Below are positions 31,497-39,697 of a stretch of DNA of 64,000 bases, in pieces. Each line of letters begins with the position of its first letter. The first letter of the stretch is position 1. The notes below the pieces were generated by a model. It was not told the DNA's origin. It did no database searches and saw only the letters and a program-made list of their open reading frames with translations. The position numbers and the translations under genes are program-made. Origin of the DNA: Candidatus Binatia bacterium (GTDB taxonomy: Bacteria > Desulfobacterota > Binatia > UBA1149 > JAJCZL01); contig JANQEO010000213.1 in the NCBI GenBank assembly GCA_028278325.1, positions 62,001 to 126,000 on the forward strand, given 5' to 3'.

Positions 31497-31670
31497 TGGG
31501 AGCAAATCTCTCATGGGCAATGTACGCCCGGAAGCGAGCGTGACCGCGAAATCTATTAAACCAGCGAAAAGAAGTCAACTATACTTGGCCATCGCCTCAT
31601 ACGGGCGCATGTGGTGCCAAAAGCGTCACAAAGCTGGCATTCTGGGCCCGATAGTGCCTAAATGTGCAGA
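31497..31670. promoter_or_regulatory. gltB-lrp divergent control region with gltB promoter
   Basis: Minus strand: -35 TTGACT (31573-31578), 17-base spacer, -10 TAGATT (31550-31555), a good vegetative promoter for gltBD. Between it and the Lrp-type gene lie an imperfect repeat, TTGGC (31586) with GCCAA (31617), and two similar GTGCC-AAA boxes (near 31614 and 31655) that could be regulator sites. The Lrp-type protein encoded next door is the obvious candidate binder. Confidence 0.5.
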
Positions 31671-32246
31671 ATGAAGCGTCTCGATGACCAAGAAATCAAG
31701 ATCGCCAAGGCCCTGATACGGAACCCCCGCATCTCCGACAACCGTTTGGGCGAGGAGAACGGCATTCCACCGCGTACGGTGGGCCGGAAGCGGGCACGCA
31801 TGGAAGAGGAGGGGCTCCTCCGCTACTTCACCGAACTCGACATGGGCCCGGAGGGAACGGGGTACTTCCAGTGCCGCCACCTATATATAGTTCGATTCAA
31901 GGTGGGTGTGACCATCCGGCAGTTGCGCGAGGAGATCGACAAGGAGCCGAACGTTGCCACCGTGTTCACGAGGGCCATCTATGAATCCCACCTGGCCGAG
32001 ATCGACGGCAGGGTAGCTTTGGTGATGGTGGTCGACGGAACCTCGGAGGCCGACATCGTCGACAAGTTTCAAGAGCAGATCGTCCCGTCGCTGCGCAGGG
32101 CCCACGGTGACGACTCAATCGAGGAAGTATCCACGATTCGGTTGTTGGGGCCGGTGCGTATCGCGCGTAACTATCTACTGGGGATCAACATCGAAGGCGG
32201 TAACATCCGTGACGACTGGAACGACGAGGCGATTTTTGTCGGTTGA
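31671..32246 (+). CDS. Lrp/AsnC-family transcriptional regulator
   Basis: 191 residues from ATG 31671; an ATG three codons upstream is possible. N-terminal AsnC-type helix-turn-helix (LDDQEIKIAKALIRNPRISDNRLGEENGIPPRTVGRKRARMEEEGLL, with the recognition helix around RTVGRKRARM), then a RAM-like ligand/oligomerisation region (YIVRFKVGVTIRQLREEI). It is larger than the usual 150-165 residues, with a divergent C-terminal tail. Divergent transcription from gltBD suggests control of nitrogen assimilation, as Lrp does for gltBD in E. coli. The amino acid effector is not predictable. Confidence 0.78.
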   Translation: MKRLDDQEIKIAKALIRNPRISDNRLGEENGIPPRTVGRKRARMEEEGLLRYFTELDMGPEGTGYFQCRHLYIVRFKVGVTIRQLREEIDKEPNVATVFTRAIYESHLAEIDGRVALVMVVDGTSEADIVDKFQEQIVPSLRRAHGDDSIEEVSTIRLLGPVRIARNYLLGINIEGGNIRDDWNDEAIFVG

Positions 32247-32694
32247 GCTCGCCGCCGTTAGGGTCCTGGTATGCGCGGCGTTGATCATGTCGGTCTGCGC
32301 CCTCGGCGCGTTGCCGTGTTCGCCCGCGTCGGCAGCGACTTTGCGTCTGGCCGGCGCCGTCGAGGAGCCCGAGCCCACCGACCCCGATGCCGAACCGGCC
32401 AGACCGCCCCTGTTGCCGGATCGTGACGAACTGCCGTTGCCGGATCCCTTTCTCGACCCGAGCTGGCCGGATGTTCCAAAGCCCGAAGCCATGCCCGAGC
32501 CGCGCGATCAGGCGCCGGAAGAGGTGCCCACAAGCGAGAAAGGGCAGGTCACCGATGAGATGGTGGAGGAGGAGTTGCGTCGGCTAGAAGAAGACTTCAA
32601 CGAGGGCCACTGGGATTCCGACTTCAAGGATCCCAAGGGAGAGCCCGTAGAAGAGTGGGGAGACGACGAGTTCAACGACCCCATTACATGGTGA
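32236..32694 (+). CDS. Secreted acidic Pro/Glu-rich protein of unknown function
   Basis: About 152 residues from TTG 32236, which overlaps the end of the Lrp-type gene by 11 bases; an ATG at 32287 would cut the signal peptide. Signal-peptide-like start (VRVLVCAALIMSVCALGA, then SPASAA). The mature chain is highly acidic and proline-rich (PTDPDAEPARPPLLPDRDEL, then EEELRRLEEDFNEGHWDSDF). No family recognised and no membrane anchor. It could be a periplasmic or surface spacer protein. The start codon is uncertain. Confidence 0.55.
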   Translation: MSVELAAVRVLVCAALIMSVCALGALPCSPASAATLRLAGAVEEPEPTDPDAEPARPPLLPDRDELPLPDPFLDPSWPDVPKPEAMPEPRDQAPEEVPTSEKGQVTDEMVEEELRRLEEDFNEGHWDSDFKDPKGEPVEEWGDDEFNDPITW

Positions 32695-32697
32695 AGC

Positions 32698-33150
32698 ATG
32701 GGAAATCAGCGCAGTAAGATCCAACTAGACGCGAACGAGATTGCCGGGTACATCGCGTCATCGATGACCTGCATCGTGGGAACGACAAACCACGACGGCT
32801 ACCCCCACCTCGTGCCCATGTGGTATTCGGTCTTCGACGGCCTCGTCCACATGCACACCTACAAGTCGTCTCAGAAGGTAAAGAACATCGAGCGCGACGA
32901 CCGCGGCTCGTTGCTGGTCGAGGACGGTCAGACCTACGACACGCTAAGGGGAGTGTTCATGCGTGGCAGGTACCGGATCGTAGACGACCAGGATCTGTGC
33001 TACCGCATAGGCGTCGCCAACGCCGCCAAGTATACCGGCGCGACCGAGGAACAGGCGGCGGATTTCGTCAGGATGCAGGTGCGCAAGAGGGTGGCGATGG
33101 TATTCCACCCCGAGAAGACGTCGAGTTGGGACCACCGCAAGATCGGCTAG
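32698..33150 (+). CDS. PPOX-class (pyridoxamine-phosphate-oxidase-fold) flavin or F420 oxidoreductase
   Basis: 150 residues. Split-barrel flavin-binding fold: IVGTTNHDGYPHLVPMWYSVFDGLVHMHTYKSSQKVKNIERDDRGSLLVED is the classic PPOX pattern (strand, xxDGxPHxxP, SxKxxNI). It binds FMN, FAD or F420 and reduces or oxidises a small substrate; which one is not visible. The ATG follows the acidic secreted protein by three bases. Convergent with the outer-membrane barrel gene, four bases between stops. A second PPOX-type gene occurs at 61093. Confidence 0.8.
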   Translation: MGNQRSKIQLDANEIAGYIASSMTCIVGTTNHDGYPHLVPMWYSVFDGLVHMHTYKSSQKVKNIERDDRGSLLVEDGQTYDTLRGVFMRGRYRIVDDQDLCYRIGVANAAKYTGATEEQAADFVRMQVRKRVAMVFHPEKTSSWDHRKIG

Positions 33151-33154
33151 CGAT

Positions 33155-34495
33155 TCAGTAGCTGTAACGGGCGGTGAACATGATCATGTCGTTCTCGTTG
33201 AAGTTGCCGAAGCGGCCGCCGTTGGTGCCGTCGAAAGCGTGTCCTATGAAGACGTCCCCTTCGATAGTGAAGCGCCAGTTGTCTATGGGCTCGTAGTCTA
33301 CCTTGGCCTGGATCCAGTAGTCGTCGCCGCGCGTGTTGAACACGACCAGCAGCCAAGGGCTCACCGTCTCATTCAAGTAAGCCGCCTGAGCGATCATGAT
33401 GATGAGGTCGGCCTCGCTCGGCTCGGCCAATCCGGGATGGGGGTGGATTACCTGTTCGTGAACGAACTGCAGGCTCAGGTCAGCCTGGTGCCACCACTCG
33501 AAATCAGGTTTGAGATCGACACCCAACAGGGTGCGCCAGACGTCCTGTTTGACGACGAATCCATCGGCCGCCGTGGGTGCGGCCGCAGGATTGAGCGGAT
33601 CGTTGACGTCGAAGGTGCTCAGGTAGCGGCCGAGTTCGTAGGCTGAGTCGACCCGAAGAAGCACAGAGCGCACGGGAGCGGCGACGTTCAGAGCGAACAA
33701 GTGATAGCGCTCGTGTTCGGGTGTGAGCGTGATGATTCCGCCCGGACTGGTGAGGCGCAGAGCCGGCCGGTCATCCCAAGAATAGAAGTAGCCTACCGAC
33801 CAGTCGGCGATCAGGGGGTGGCCCGAGTAGCGTATCCCGTATTCGGAGTTCTCCAGGGTCCAGGCGGGCTCGATCGTTTCTTCTATGACCACCCCGAAGG
33901 TCTCGATCAAGTCGGCGGGCAGAAGCGACCAGGGCGACTTCAGCTTGGCCAGGTCCGGGGGACGGAACTTGTTTACCCACAGAAGTTGGAGGTCGTCTCC
34001 GTTGTCGAAGTAGTAGTCGAAGAGCAGGCCGTCCACCCCGAGGCGGATCTCGTCGAACTCGGGAACGATGAAGTTGCTGAAGTCGAACGGCGTTATCTGA
34101 TCCGACACGATGACCGCGTCCGACTCGCCCCAGGCGACCTGCCAGCGGCCAAGCCGCAGGTCGGCCGCTTCGAAGCTGTATCGTAAGAACGCCTCGCGGA
34201 TTCTCGCTTCGCCCCTCGGCGAACCGAAGAAATCGGCGTTGTCGCGCCAGAGGTCGGTCTCGAAGGACAGCATGATGTCGTCGCCCAGGTAGGCCTCGGC
34301 ATCTATGTTGAGGGTTTGGCGGTGGAAGAGTACGTCGTTGAGGTTGGATCGACGGAACGAGACGGATTCTTGCAGGTAACCCGTAACGTCCAGCTCGGGC
34401 TCTTGCACCGACGCGGCCGCACTCCCTGCGTGGAGCGAAATCACCGCCCCAGACAGAATCGCCAGCCTGAGTAGTCCGGCTGGCAACGCGCTCAC
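33155..34495 (-). CDS. Outer-membrane beta-barrel protein (DUF1302-like)
   Basis: 446 residues. Signal peptide at about 1-27 (LLRLAILSGAVISLHAGSAAA). Strands alternate around aromatic residues throughout (RLGRWQVAWGESDAVIVSD, WSVGYFYSWDD, DNWRFTIEGDVFIG), and the chain ends FTARYSY with a C-terminal aromatic typical of BAM substrates. RLGRWQVAWGESDAV and the SDQITPFDFSNF segment are reminiscent of DUF1302-type barrels linked to lipid export. Its ATG overlaps the stop of the LolA-like gene by four bases. Inferred to be the outer-membrane part of a lipid or hydrophobic compound export pair. Confidence 0.72.
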   Translation of the reverse strand: MSALPAGLLRLAILSGAVISLHAGSAAASVQEPELDVTGYLQESVSFRRSNLNDVLFHRQTLNIDAEAYLGDDIMLSFETDLWRDNADFFGSPRGEARIREAFLRYSFEAADLRLGRWQVAWGESDAVIVSDQITPFDFSNFIVPEFDEIRLGVDGLLFDYYFDNGDDLQLLWVNKFRPPDLAKLKSPWSLLPADLIETFGVVIEETIEPAWTLENSEYGIRYSGHPLIADWSVGYFYSWDDRPALRLTSPGGIITLTPEHERYHLFALNVAAPVRSVLLRVDSAYELGRYLSTFDVNDPLNPAAAPTAADGFVVKQDVWRTLLGVDLKPDFEWWHQADLSLQFVHEQVIHPHPGLAEPSEADLIIMIAQAAYLNETVSPWLLVVFNTRGDDYWIQAKVDYEPIDNWRFTIEGDVFIGHAFDGTNGGRFGNFNENDMIMFTARYSY

Positions 34496-35331
34496 TGCCG
34501 GAGTTGCCTCTGACTGAACACCTTGTCGTTGACGGCAACGTCGAGTTCGAGCTTCTCGAGCACGAGAATCGTCGTGTGCTTGGTGATCAGGTTCTCCATG
34601 GTGAGTTTGTGCGCTCTGGGTCGAGGGTCGCTCTCAGAGGTTGGGTGTATGTCCTCGAGCGTGAGGATTTTCGCGAGGCGCCCCTTCTTGTCGTAGTACT
34701 CGACGCGGCGAGGCAGTATGTCGTCACGGCTTATCCAGCTCAACCTCTTGCTGTAGGCAGTCTGCTTTATCTCTTCGTCGTTGTTCGGCGTGGCTTCGAT
34801 CAAGTGACAGCTAACGCCGGCCTTGTCTTCGACGCCCTTGATCGCGAAGTCCCAGTTGGCCAGGTCGATGTTCTCCATGTCTTCGTAAGTGAAGTCCGAG
34901 CCCATGAAGTAATCTTTCTTGTTCGTCGAAAGGATACGCTTCACCTTCTTCAGTGCGGGCAGGTAGAGCCATGTGTCGTCGTCCTTGACGTCGTAGTCGA
35001 AGTAGAGCAGCGTCGTGCCCTTCACGTCATTGGGTTTGAGGAACTCGGAGAAACGCTTCTCTTCGGCCTCCGAAACCTCCTTGGCATACCCTTCGATCGT
35101 GCGGATCCTCTGCTGTCCCCTGTGGTTCTGCAGGGTCATGGTCATGACGCTGTACTCGGTGTCGGAGCGTTGCGCGCGGTCGGACAGGCGCATGATCTCC
35201 TTGCCCGATAGTTCCGTTGCCTGAGCCCGTCCGAGACAGGGCGCGAGGACAACCAGCGCTGCCGTTGCCAGGACTGCTTGGGCGAGAAATCGAGGATGGC
35301 GGCGAGCGAGGGCTATCGGCTTCGAAAACAT
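34492..35331 (-). CDS. Outer membrane lipoprotein-sorting-like periplasmic protein
   Basis: 279 residues. A long basic N-region (about 15) and hydrophobic stretch (AQAVLATAALVVLAP) form a Sec signal ending near ATELSG. The mature chain shows the LolA/LppX-like open-barrel family pattern: EYSVMTMTLQNHRGQQRIRTIEGYAKE, KGTTLLYFDYDVKDDDTWLYLPALKKVKRI, FMGSDFTYEDMENID, and WISRDDILPRRVEYYDKKGRLAKILT. Family members shuttle lipids or lipoproteins in the periplasm and often sit next to MMPL/RND exporters; none is present here. Translationally coupled to the barrel gene. Confidence 0.83.
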   Translation of the reverse strand: MFSKPIALARRHPRFLAQAVLATAALVVLAPCLGRAQATELSGKEIMRLSDRAQRSDTEYSVMTMTLQNHRGQQRIRTIEGYAKEVSEAEEKRFSEFLKPNDVKGTTLLYFDYDVKDDDTWLYLPALKKVKRILSTNKKDYFMGSDFTYEDMENIDLANWDFAIKGVEDKAGVSCHLIEATPNNDEEIKQTAYSKRLSWISRDDILPRRVEYYDKKGRLAKILTLEDIHPTSESDPRPRAHKLTMENLITKHTTILVLEKLELDVAVNDKVFSQRQLRQ

Positions 35332-35415
35332 CTCTATATCTCCTTGGGTGCCTGCGTACGGGCAATATGTTGCACTGCGCAGCGGCCGGCTTCCAACTGC
35401 GCTGCAGTGGTATGA

Positions 35416-37047
35416 TCAGACGTAGATCCCGCCACCGAACTCCTTGTCCTGACGGATCATCACGTTGACGCACGCGGGTTTCCCGCTGGCATACGCTCTT
35501 TCCAGTGCCGGGCGGATTCCCGACGGTTCGGTGACGTACTCGCCATGGCCGCCCAAAGCCTCGACGACTTTGTCGTATCGGGTCGGAGCCAGCTCGGTCG
35601 CGACCAGACGGTCCTCGCCGTACATCATGATCTGGGGGCGCATCATCTGACCCCAAGCTGAATCGTTGCCCACGATGCCGACGATGGGGAGCTTGAAGCG
35701 GACCGCCGTATCGTACTCGAAGCCGTTCAAGCCGAAGCTGCCGTCTCCGTAAACGATCAGCACCCGCTTGTTCGGGTGGGCGATCTGCGCGGCTAGCGCG
35801 AAGGGCATTCCGACTCCGAGGGTACCGAGGGGCCCCGGGTCCATCCACAACCCGTTGCGCGGCACAGGTATGACCTTGGCCGCCTTGGCGACGATATCGC
35901 CGCCGTCGCCGATGACGATCATATCGTCGTCGACGAAATCGGCGATCTCCCGGCACAGCCGTTGCGGGTCGATGGGCACCTCGTCCGAGTTGAGTTGCGC
36001 CGCGAGCTGTTCCTCTTGTTCGTTCTCCTTGGCTCGCCACTCGTCTACTACATGGCTCCAGCCCAACTCGATTCCCTCATCGGCCATAACCTCGAGCATC
36101 GTCTCGAAGGTGAGACCGATGTTGCCGACCAGGCCGACGTCGGCGCGCCGGTTTTGGCCGATCAGAGTAGCGTCGAGATCCATTTGTACGATCTTGGCTG
36201 ATTCGGGGATCGACTTTCCGAAGCGCATGCGAAAGTCGAGAAGGGATCCTGCCAAAAGCACGAGGTCGGTTGCTTCCATGTAGTCGCGACGCGTGCGGTT
36301 GAAGAAGTACGGTGAGTCGTGCGCTACCGTTCCGCGTCCCATGCCGTTGGTGAAGGCCGGCAACTTGGCGGTCTCGAGAAACTTGTTGAGTGCCGCGGAG
36401 CCGTCAGACCACTTCACCCCCGTGCCGGCCATTACCATCGGCATCTTCGCGTCTCGCAGCATGCCGACGGCTTCGCGGATCAGCGCACGTTCGGGCCGAA
36501 GCCTCGGCGCGGGCAGAGGCGCGGGGCAGCTGGCTTCTTCGAGGTTCACCGGGCCCGCCAGAACATCCATTGGGATTTCGAGGTAGGAAGGACCCGGATT
36601 GCCGGAAAGGGCCCAGCGGATCGCTTCCTCCACGTACTCGCCGATGCGGTCGGTGGCATAACAGGCCTCGGCCCACTTCGTGATCGGCCGCATGACGCTG
36701 ACGTGGTCCATCTCCTGTAGGGAGCCCTTGCGCAGGTTCACGAGGGGGCCTTGGCCGCCGAAAACCACGATCGGAGAGTTGGCGCGCCACGCATTCGCGA
36801 TGCCGGTAACTCCGTCGGTGGCGCCGGGGCCTGCCGTGAGTATGGCAACTCCCACTCTTCCCGGATTAAGTCGGGCCCAGGCGTCGGCCGCGTGCACGGC
36901 GGCTTGTTCGTGACGAACGTCGACCACTTTGATGCCTTCATCGAGGCAGCCGTCGTATATCGCCATTACGTGGCCCCCGGACAGGGTGAAGACACAGTCG
37001 ACCCCGGCTTTTTTTAGGGCCCTGGCGGCCAGTTTCCCACCGTGCAT
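35416..37047 (-). CDS. Thiamine-diphosphate-dependent enzyme, acetolactate synthase/oxalyl-CoA decarboxylase-like
   Basis: 543 residues from ATG 37047, chosen because an AGGAG Shine-Dalgarno sits 8 bases upstream and homology starts at MHGGKLAARALKKAG. PYR domain with the activating Glu in VVDVRHEQAAVHAADAWAR. Central domain near 190-330. PP domain with GDGSFGLNGFEYDTAVRFK and the cofactor Asn segment GIVGNDSAW, about 28 residues from GDG. The enzyme condenses or decarboxylates 2-oxo acids or acyl-CoA. Substrate not settled: the sequence resembles the acetolactate synthase-like group without a regulatory subunit. A stretch without genes (37048-37155) follows toward znuB. Confidence 0.85.
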   Translation of the reverse strand: MHGGKLAARALKKAGVDCVFTLSGGHVMAIYDGCLDEGIKVVDVRHEQAAVHAADAWARLNPGRVGVAILTAGPGATDGVTGIANAWRANSPIVVFGGQGPLVNLRKGSLQEMDHVSVMRPITKWAEACYATDRIGEYVEEAIRWALSGNPGPSYLEIPMDVLAGPVNLEEASCPAPLPAPRLRPERALIREAVGMLRDAKMPMVMAGTGVKWSDGSAALNKFLETAKLPAFTNGMGRGTVAHDSPYFFNRTRRDYMEATDLVLLAGSLLDFRMRFGKSIPESAKIVQMDLDATLIGQNRRADVGLVGNIGLTFETMLEVMADEGIELGWSHVVDEWRAKENEQEEQLAAQLNSDEVPIDPQRLCREIADFVDDDMIVIGDGGDIVAKAAKVIPVPRNGLWMDPGPLGTLGVGMPFALAAQIAHPNKRVLIVYGDGSFGLNGFEYDTAVRFKLPIVGIVGNDSAWGQMMRPQIMMYGEDRLVATELAPTRYDKVVEALGGHGEYVTEPSGIRPALERAYASGKPACVNVMIRQDKEFGGGIYV

Positions 37048-37155
37048 GCTTGACGCTCCTTTGATCGGCGGCGCGAGCGGATCGCGCAGCTCCCTTGTGT
37101 AGCTCAGCTTATATGCGCTCGGCTCTTCCAAGTGAAAGAGCCGGAAAGGGCGGAG

Positions 37156-37950
37156 TCAGGCGCGTCGTCTCGACAAGAGTAGTGACGCGAAGAACAGTGC
37201 GACGCAGGCCACGACGATGGCGCCTCCCGAGGCGACGTCGAGCCGGTAGGATGCAGTCAAGCCGACGATCCCGCAAAGTACGCTTACGCCGCAAGCCAGT
37301 AGCACTTGAGCGCGGAAGTTGCTCGCCCACAGGGCGGCGGTCGCGGCGGGTACGACGAGCAGCGCTTCTATGAGGAGCACGCCCACGAGTCTTACGCCCA
37401 CCACGATCGTTACAGCGAGGAGGGTGAGCAGGAGGCTGTTCAGCAGGTCAACGGGCCTGCCGTACGCGCGGGCGACCTCTTCGTCATAGGCAATGAAGAG
37501 CAGGTCCTTGAATGTGACCAGCAGAACTCCGGTCACGGCGACCACCGATGCAGCGAGGACTTTCAACTCCAGCGATGAGATCGACAGCACGTTCCCGAAC
37601 AAATAGCCGAACAGGTCTTGTTGGTAGCCGCGATTGAGACTGAAAAGGACGATGGCCAGGGCCATCGATCCGGAGAAGAAGACTCCGATCACGGCGTCTT
37701 CGCTGACTCGGCCGCGTTTGCTGACGGCGGCGATCGCGAGCGCGACGGCCACGGAGAAGACGCCCGCGCACAGAAGAGGATTGATGCCCGCGAGTACGCC
37801 GATGGCCACGCCACCCAAGGCCGAGTGGGAGATTCCCACGCCGATGAAGGCGAGCCTTCGTAGCACGACGAAGAAGCCGAGCAGGCCGCATACGAACCCG
37901 ATCAGCACTGCCGCGGCAAGAGCGCGCTGCATGAACTCGAACTCCAACAT
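37156..37950 (-). CDS. znuB: Zinc/manganese ABC transporter permease (ZnuB-like)
   Basis: 264 residues, about eight hydrophobic segments. ABC-3 signature: RRLAFIGVGISHSALGGVAIGVLAG near 31-55 and LSLNRGYQQDLFGYLFG-type loop near 105. It forms the membrane channel for high-affinity Zn or Mn import with the ZnuC ATPase upstream. Its ATG overlaps the znuC stop by one base (TGATG). It is the last gene of the six-gene overlapping operon that begins with the permease-SPFH fusion. The zinc-versus-manganese assignment is not proven from sequence. Confidence 0.9.
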   Translation of the reverse strand: MLEFEFMQRALAAAVLIGFVCGLLGFFVVLRRLAFIGVGISHSALGGVAIGVLAGINPLLCAGVFSVAVALAIAAVSKRGRVSEDAVIGVFFSGSMALAIVLFSLNRGYQQDLFGYLFGNVLSISSLELKVLAASVVAVTGVLLVTFKDLLFIAYDEEVARAYGRPVDLLNSLLLTLLAVTIVVGVRLVGVLLIEALLVVPAATAALWASNFRAQVLLACGVSVLCGIVGLTASYRLDVASGGAIVVACVALFFASLLLSRRRA

Positions 37951-38768
37951 CAGTTGTTGTCCCCGGTGCCCTCGTCGCCATGGTGGACGCGCTCGTGGTA
38001 GGCGAGTTCCCCGGCCAGAAAGTCGAACTCACAGCTGTATGCTTCGCGTATCGCATGGCTGTGCAGCACGTTCTCAGGGTTGCCGTGAGTGTGCATGTGC
38101 CGGTTGATGCAGACCAGTTCGTCGGCTTGCGCACCCAGCGCTACGAGATCGTGGGACACGGCGATCACCGTCAAGCCCAGGCGGTCTTGGATTTCACGCA
38201 ACAGCGCGTAGAAGTCGTGCTCGGCCGGTAAGTCCAGGCCGGTGGTAGGCTCGTCCAGCACCAGCAAGCGAGTGCTGGCGCACAGGGCTTGGGCCAACGT
38301 GACCCGTCGCCGTTCTCCCCCCGACAGTGCACCGATGGGCCGGTTCATCAGCGACGCGATGCCGACGGTTTCGAGGCTTTCGGCGACGTGGTCCCAGTCG
38401 GCTTTGCGCGGAAAACGGAACGTGCCGAGGCAGCACATTCTCCCCATCATGACCACGTCGGCAACGGAGGCCGGAAAACCGGAGTTCGACGACACGTTCT
38501 GCGGCACATAGCCGATCCCGTGAGCTTCGTTCCCCTGGCTGCCTGCAGACTTGCCGAAGACGCTGATCGTTCCCGAAGCGGGTTTCACCAGCCCCAACAT
38601 TGCTTTCAGAAGGGTCGTCTTGCCTGCGCCATTGGGGCCGATGATCCCAACGAACTGCCCAGCCGGCACATCGAAGGTTATGTCCTCGAGCACCTGCTGT
38701 TCCCGCCTCGTTACGCTGACGTGGTCGAAGCGGACCAGCGGCGGCGCCTGTGCCGAAGACTGCTTCAT
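37950..38768 (-). CDS. znuC: Zinc/manganese ABC transporter ATP-binding protein (ZnuC-like)
   Basis: 272 residues. Walker A IGPNGAGKTTLLKAML, Q-loop VPQNV, ABC signature LSGGERRRV, Walker B LLVLDEPTTGLD, H-loop VSHD. The C-terminal 40 residues are His-rich (RHMHTHGNPENVLHSHA, YHERVHHGDEG), a common trait of Zn transport ATPases. Two adjacent Cys in MGRMCCLGTF sit in the helical domain. It drives metal import through ZnuB. The ATG overlaps znuA by four bases and the stop overlaps znuB by one. Confidence 0.94.
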   Translation of the reverse strand: MKQSSAQAPPLVRFDHVSVTRREQQVLEDITFDVPAGQFVGIIGPNGAGKTTLLKAMLGLVKPASGTISVFGKSAGSQGNEAHGIGYVPQNVSSNSGFPASVADVVMMGRMCCLGTFRFPRKADWDHVAESLETVGIASLMNRPIGALSGGERRRVTLAQALCASTRLLVLDEPTTGLDLPAEHDFYALLREIQDRLGLTVIAVSHDLVALGAQADELVCINRHMHTHGNPENVLHSHAIREAYSCEFDFLAGELAYHERVHHGDEGTGDNN

Positions 38769-39697
38769 GGTTTATTCTCTCCGCCCAGTGCTTCTGCGAA
38801 CGCCGAGGCGTTGAAGGCCATGAGTTCGGAGTAGGTGTCACGGTCATCGAGGTCGGGCGAGCCGATGGGATCGACCACAACCGTGCCCCCGTTGAAGCCG
38901 TCGGTAATGGCCTTGGCTATGCGGACGCTGAGTTGGGGTTCTATGAGTATCGAGCGAATGCCGGTTTTCCTCGCCGCCAAGATTACAGAGGCGACATCCG
39001 CGGCCGTCGGATCTTCGCCGGCCGCCTCTTGGACGAGGCCGTGCAGCGTCAAGTCGTAGCGAGCGGCGAAATAGCGCCACGGATCGTGAAACCCGATATA
39101 GCCTCGCGTCGGCAAGTCTGCGAGCTTTGCCGAGATCTCGGCGTCGAGTGCCGAAAGTTCGGTCCCGAAGCGCCTCGCATTGCGTGCGTAGTCGCCTTGG
39201 CCGTCGACATCGAGTTCCACGAGAGTACGCAGCAGCGCCGGGACAATGCTGTCGCGTACGAGCACCGGGTCCAGCCATACGTGAGGGTCTGCGCCCTGCT
39301 CATCCCCGTCGTTTCCGGCCACCGGCAGCACGGGAAGTCCGTGTACGTCGAGTATCCGAACTCTTTCGACCGCGCTCTGTGTGGCATCGAGAAGCTTGGC
39401 GGCCCAGTCGTCGAGTCCGCCGCCTACCAGGACGAACAGAGATGCGTCTGCGACCCGGCGTACATCGCCTGCAGAGGGCTCGAAGGTATGCGGGCTGGCG
39501 CCGGGCGGCAACAAGGTGAAGACATGGGCGCGGTCGCCTGCGACCTCGTCGATGATCAGTTCCAGGGGGTAGATCGATGTGACTATGTTAAGCTTGGCGC
39601 CCCTGCCCGGCTCGGCCCGTTCTGCGGCCGTGTTGCAGCCGCCTGCAGTCGCGAGACCGACCAGCGCCGCCAGCAATAAGGAAGTAGGGCGGCTCAC
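38765..39697 (-). CDS. znuA: Zinc/manganese ABC transporter substrate-binding lipoprotein (ZnuA-like)
   Basis: 310 residues. Lipobox at the signal end (LATAGGC). The cluster A-I fold shows metal ligands: His in PGASPHTFEPS, His in ADPHVWLDPVLVRD, His in YIGFHDPWRYF, and an acidic VVVDPIGS. The usual long His/acid-rich loop of ZnuA is short here (NDGDEQGADPH). An anchored periplasmic lipoprotein binding Zn or Mn for ZnuBC. Overlaps the HflK-like stop by four bases and the znuC start by four bases. Confidence 0.92.
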   Translation of the reverse strand: MSRPTSLLLAALVGLATAGGCNTAAERAEPGRGAKLNIVTSIYPLELIIDEVAGDRAHVFTLLPPGASPHTFEPSAGDVRRVADASLFVLVGGGLDDWAAKLLDATQSAVERVRILDVHGLPVLPVAGNDGDEQGADPHVWLDPVLVRDSIVPALLRTLVELDVDGQGDYARNARRFGTELSALDAEISAKLADLPTRGYIGFHDPWRYFAARYDLTLHGLVQEAAGEDPTAADVASVILAARKTGIRSILIEPQLSVRIAKAITDGFNGGTVVVDPIGSPDLDDRDTYSELMAFNASAFAEALGGENKP

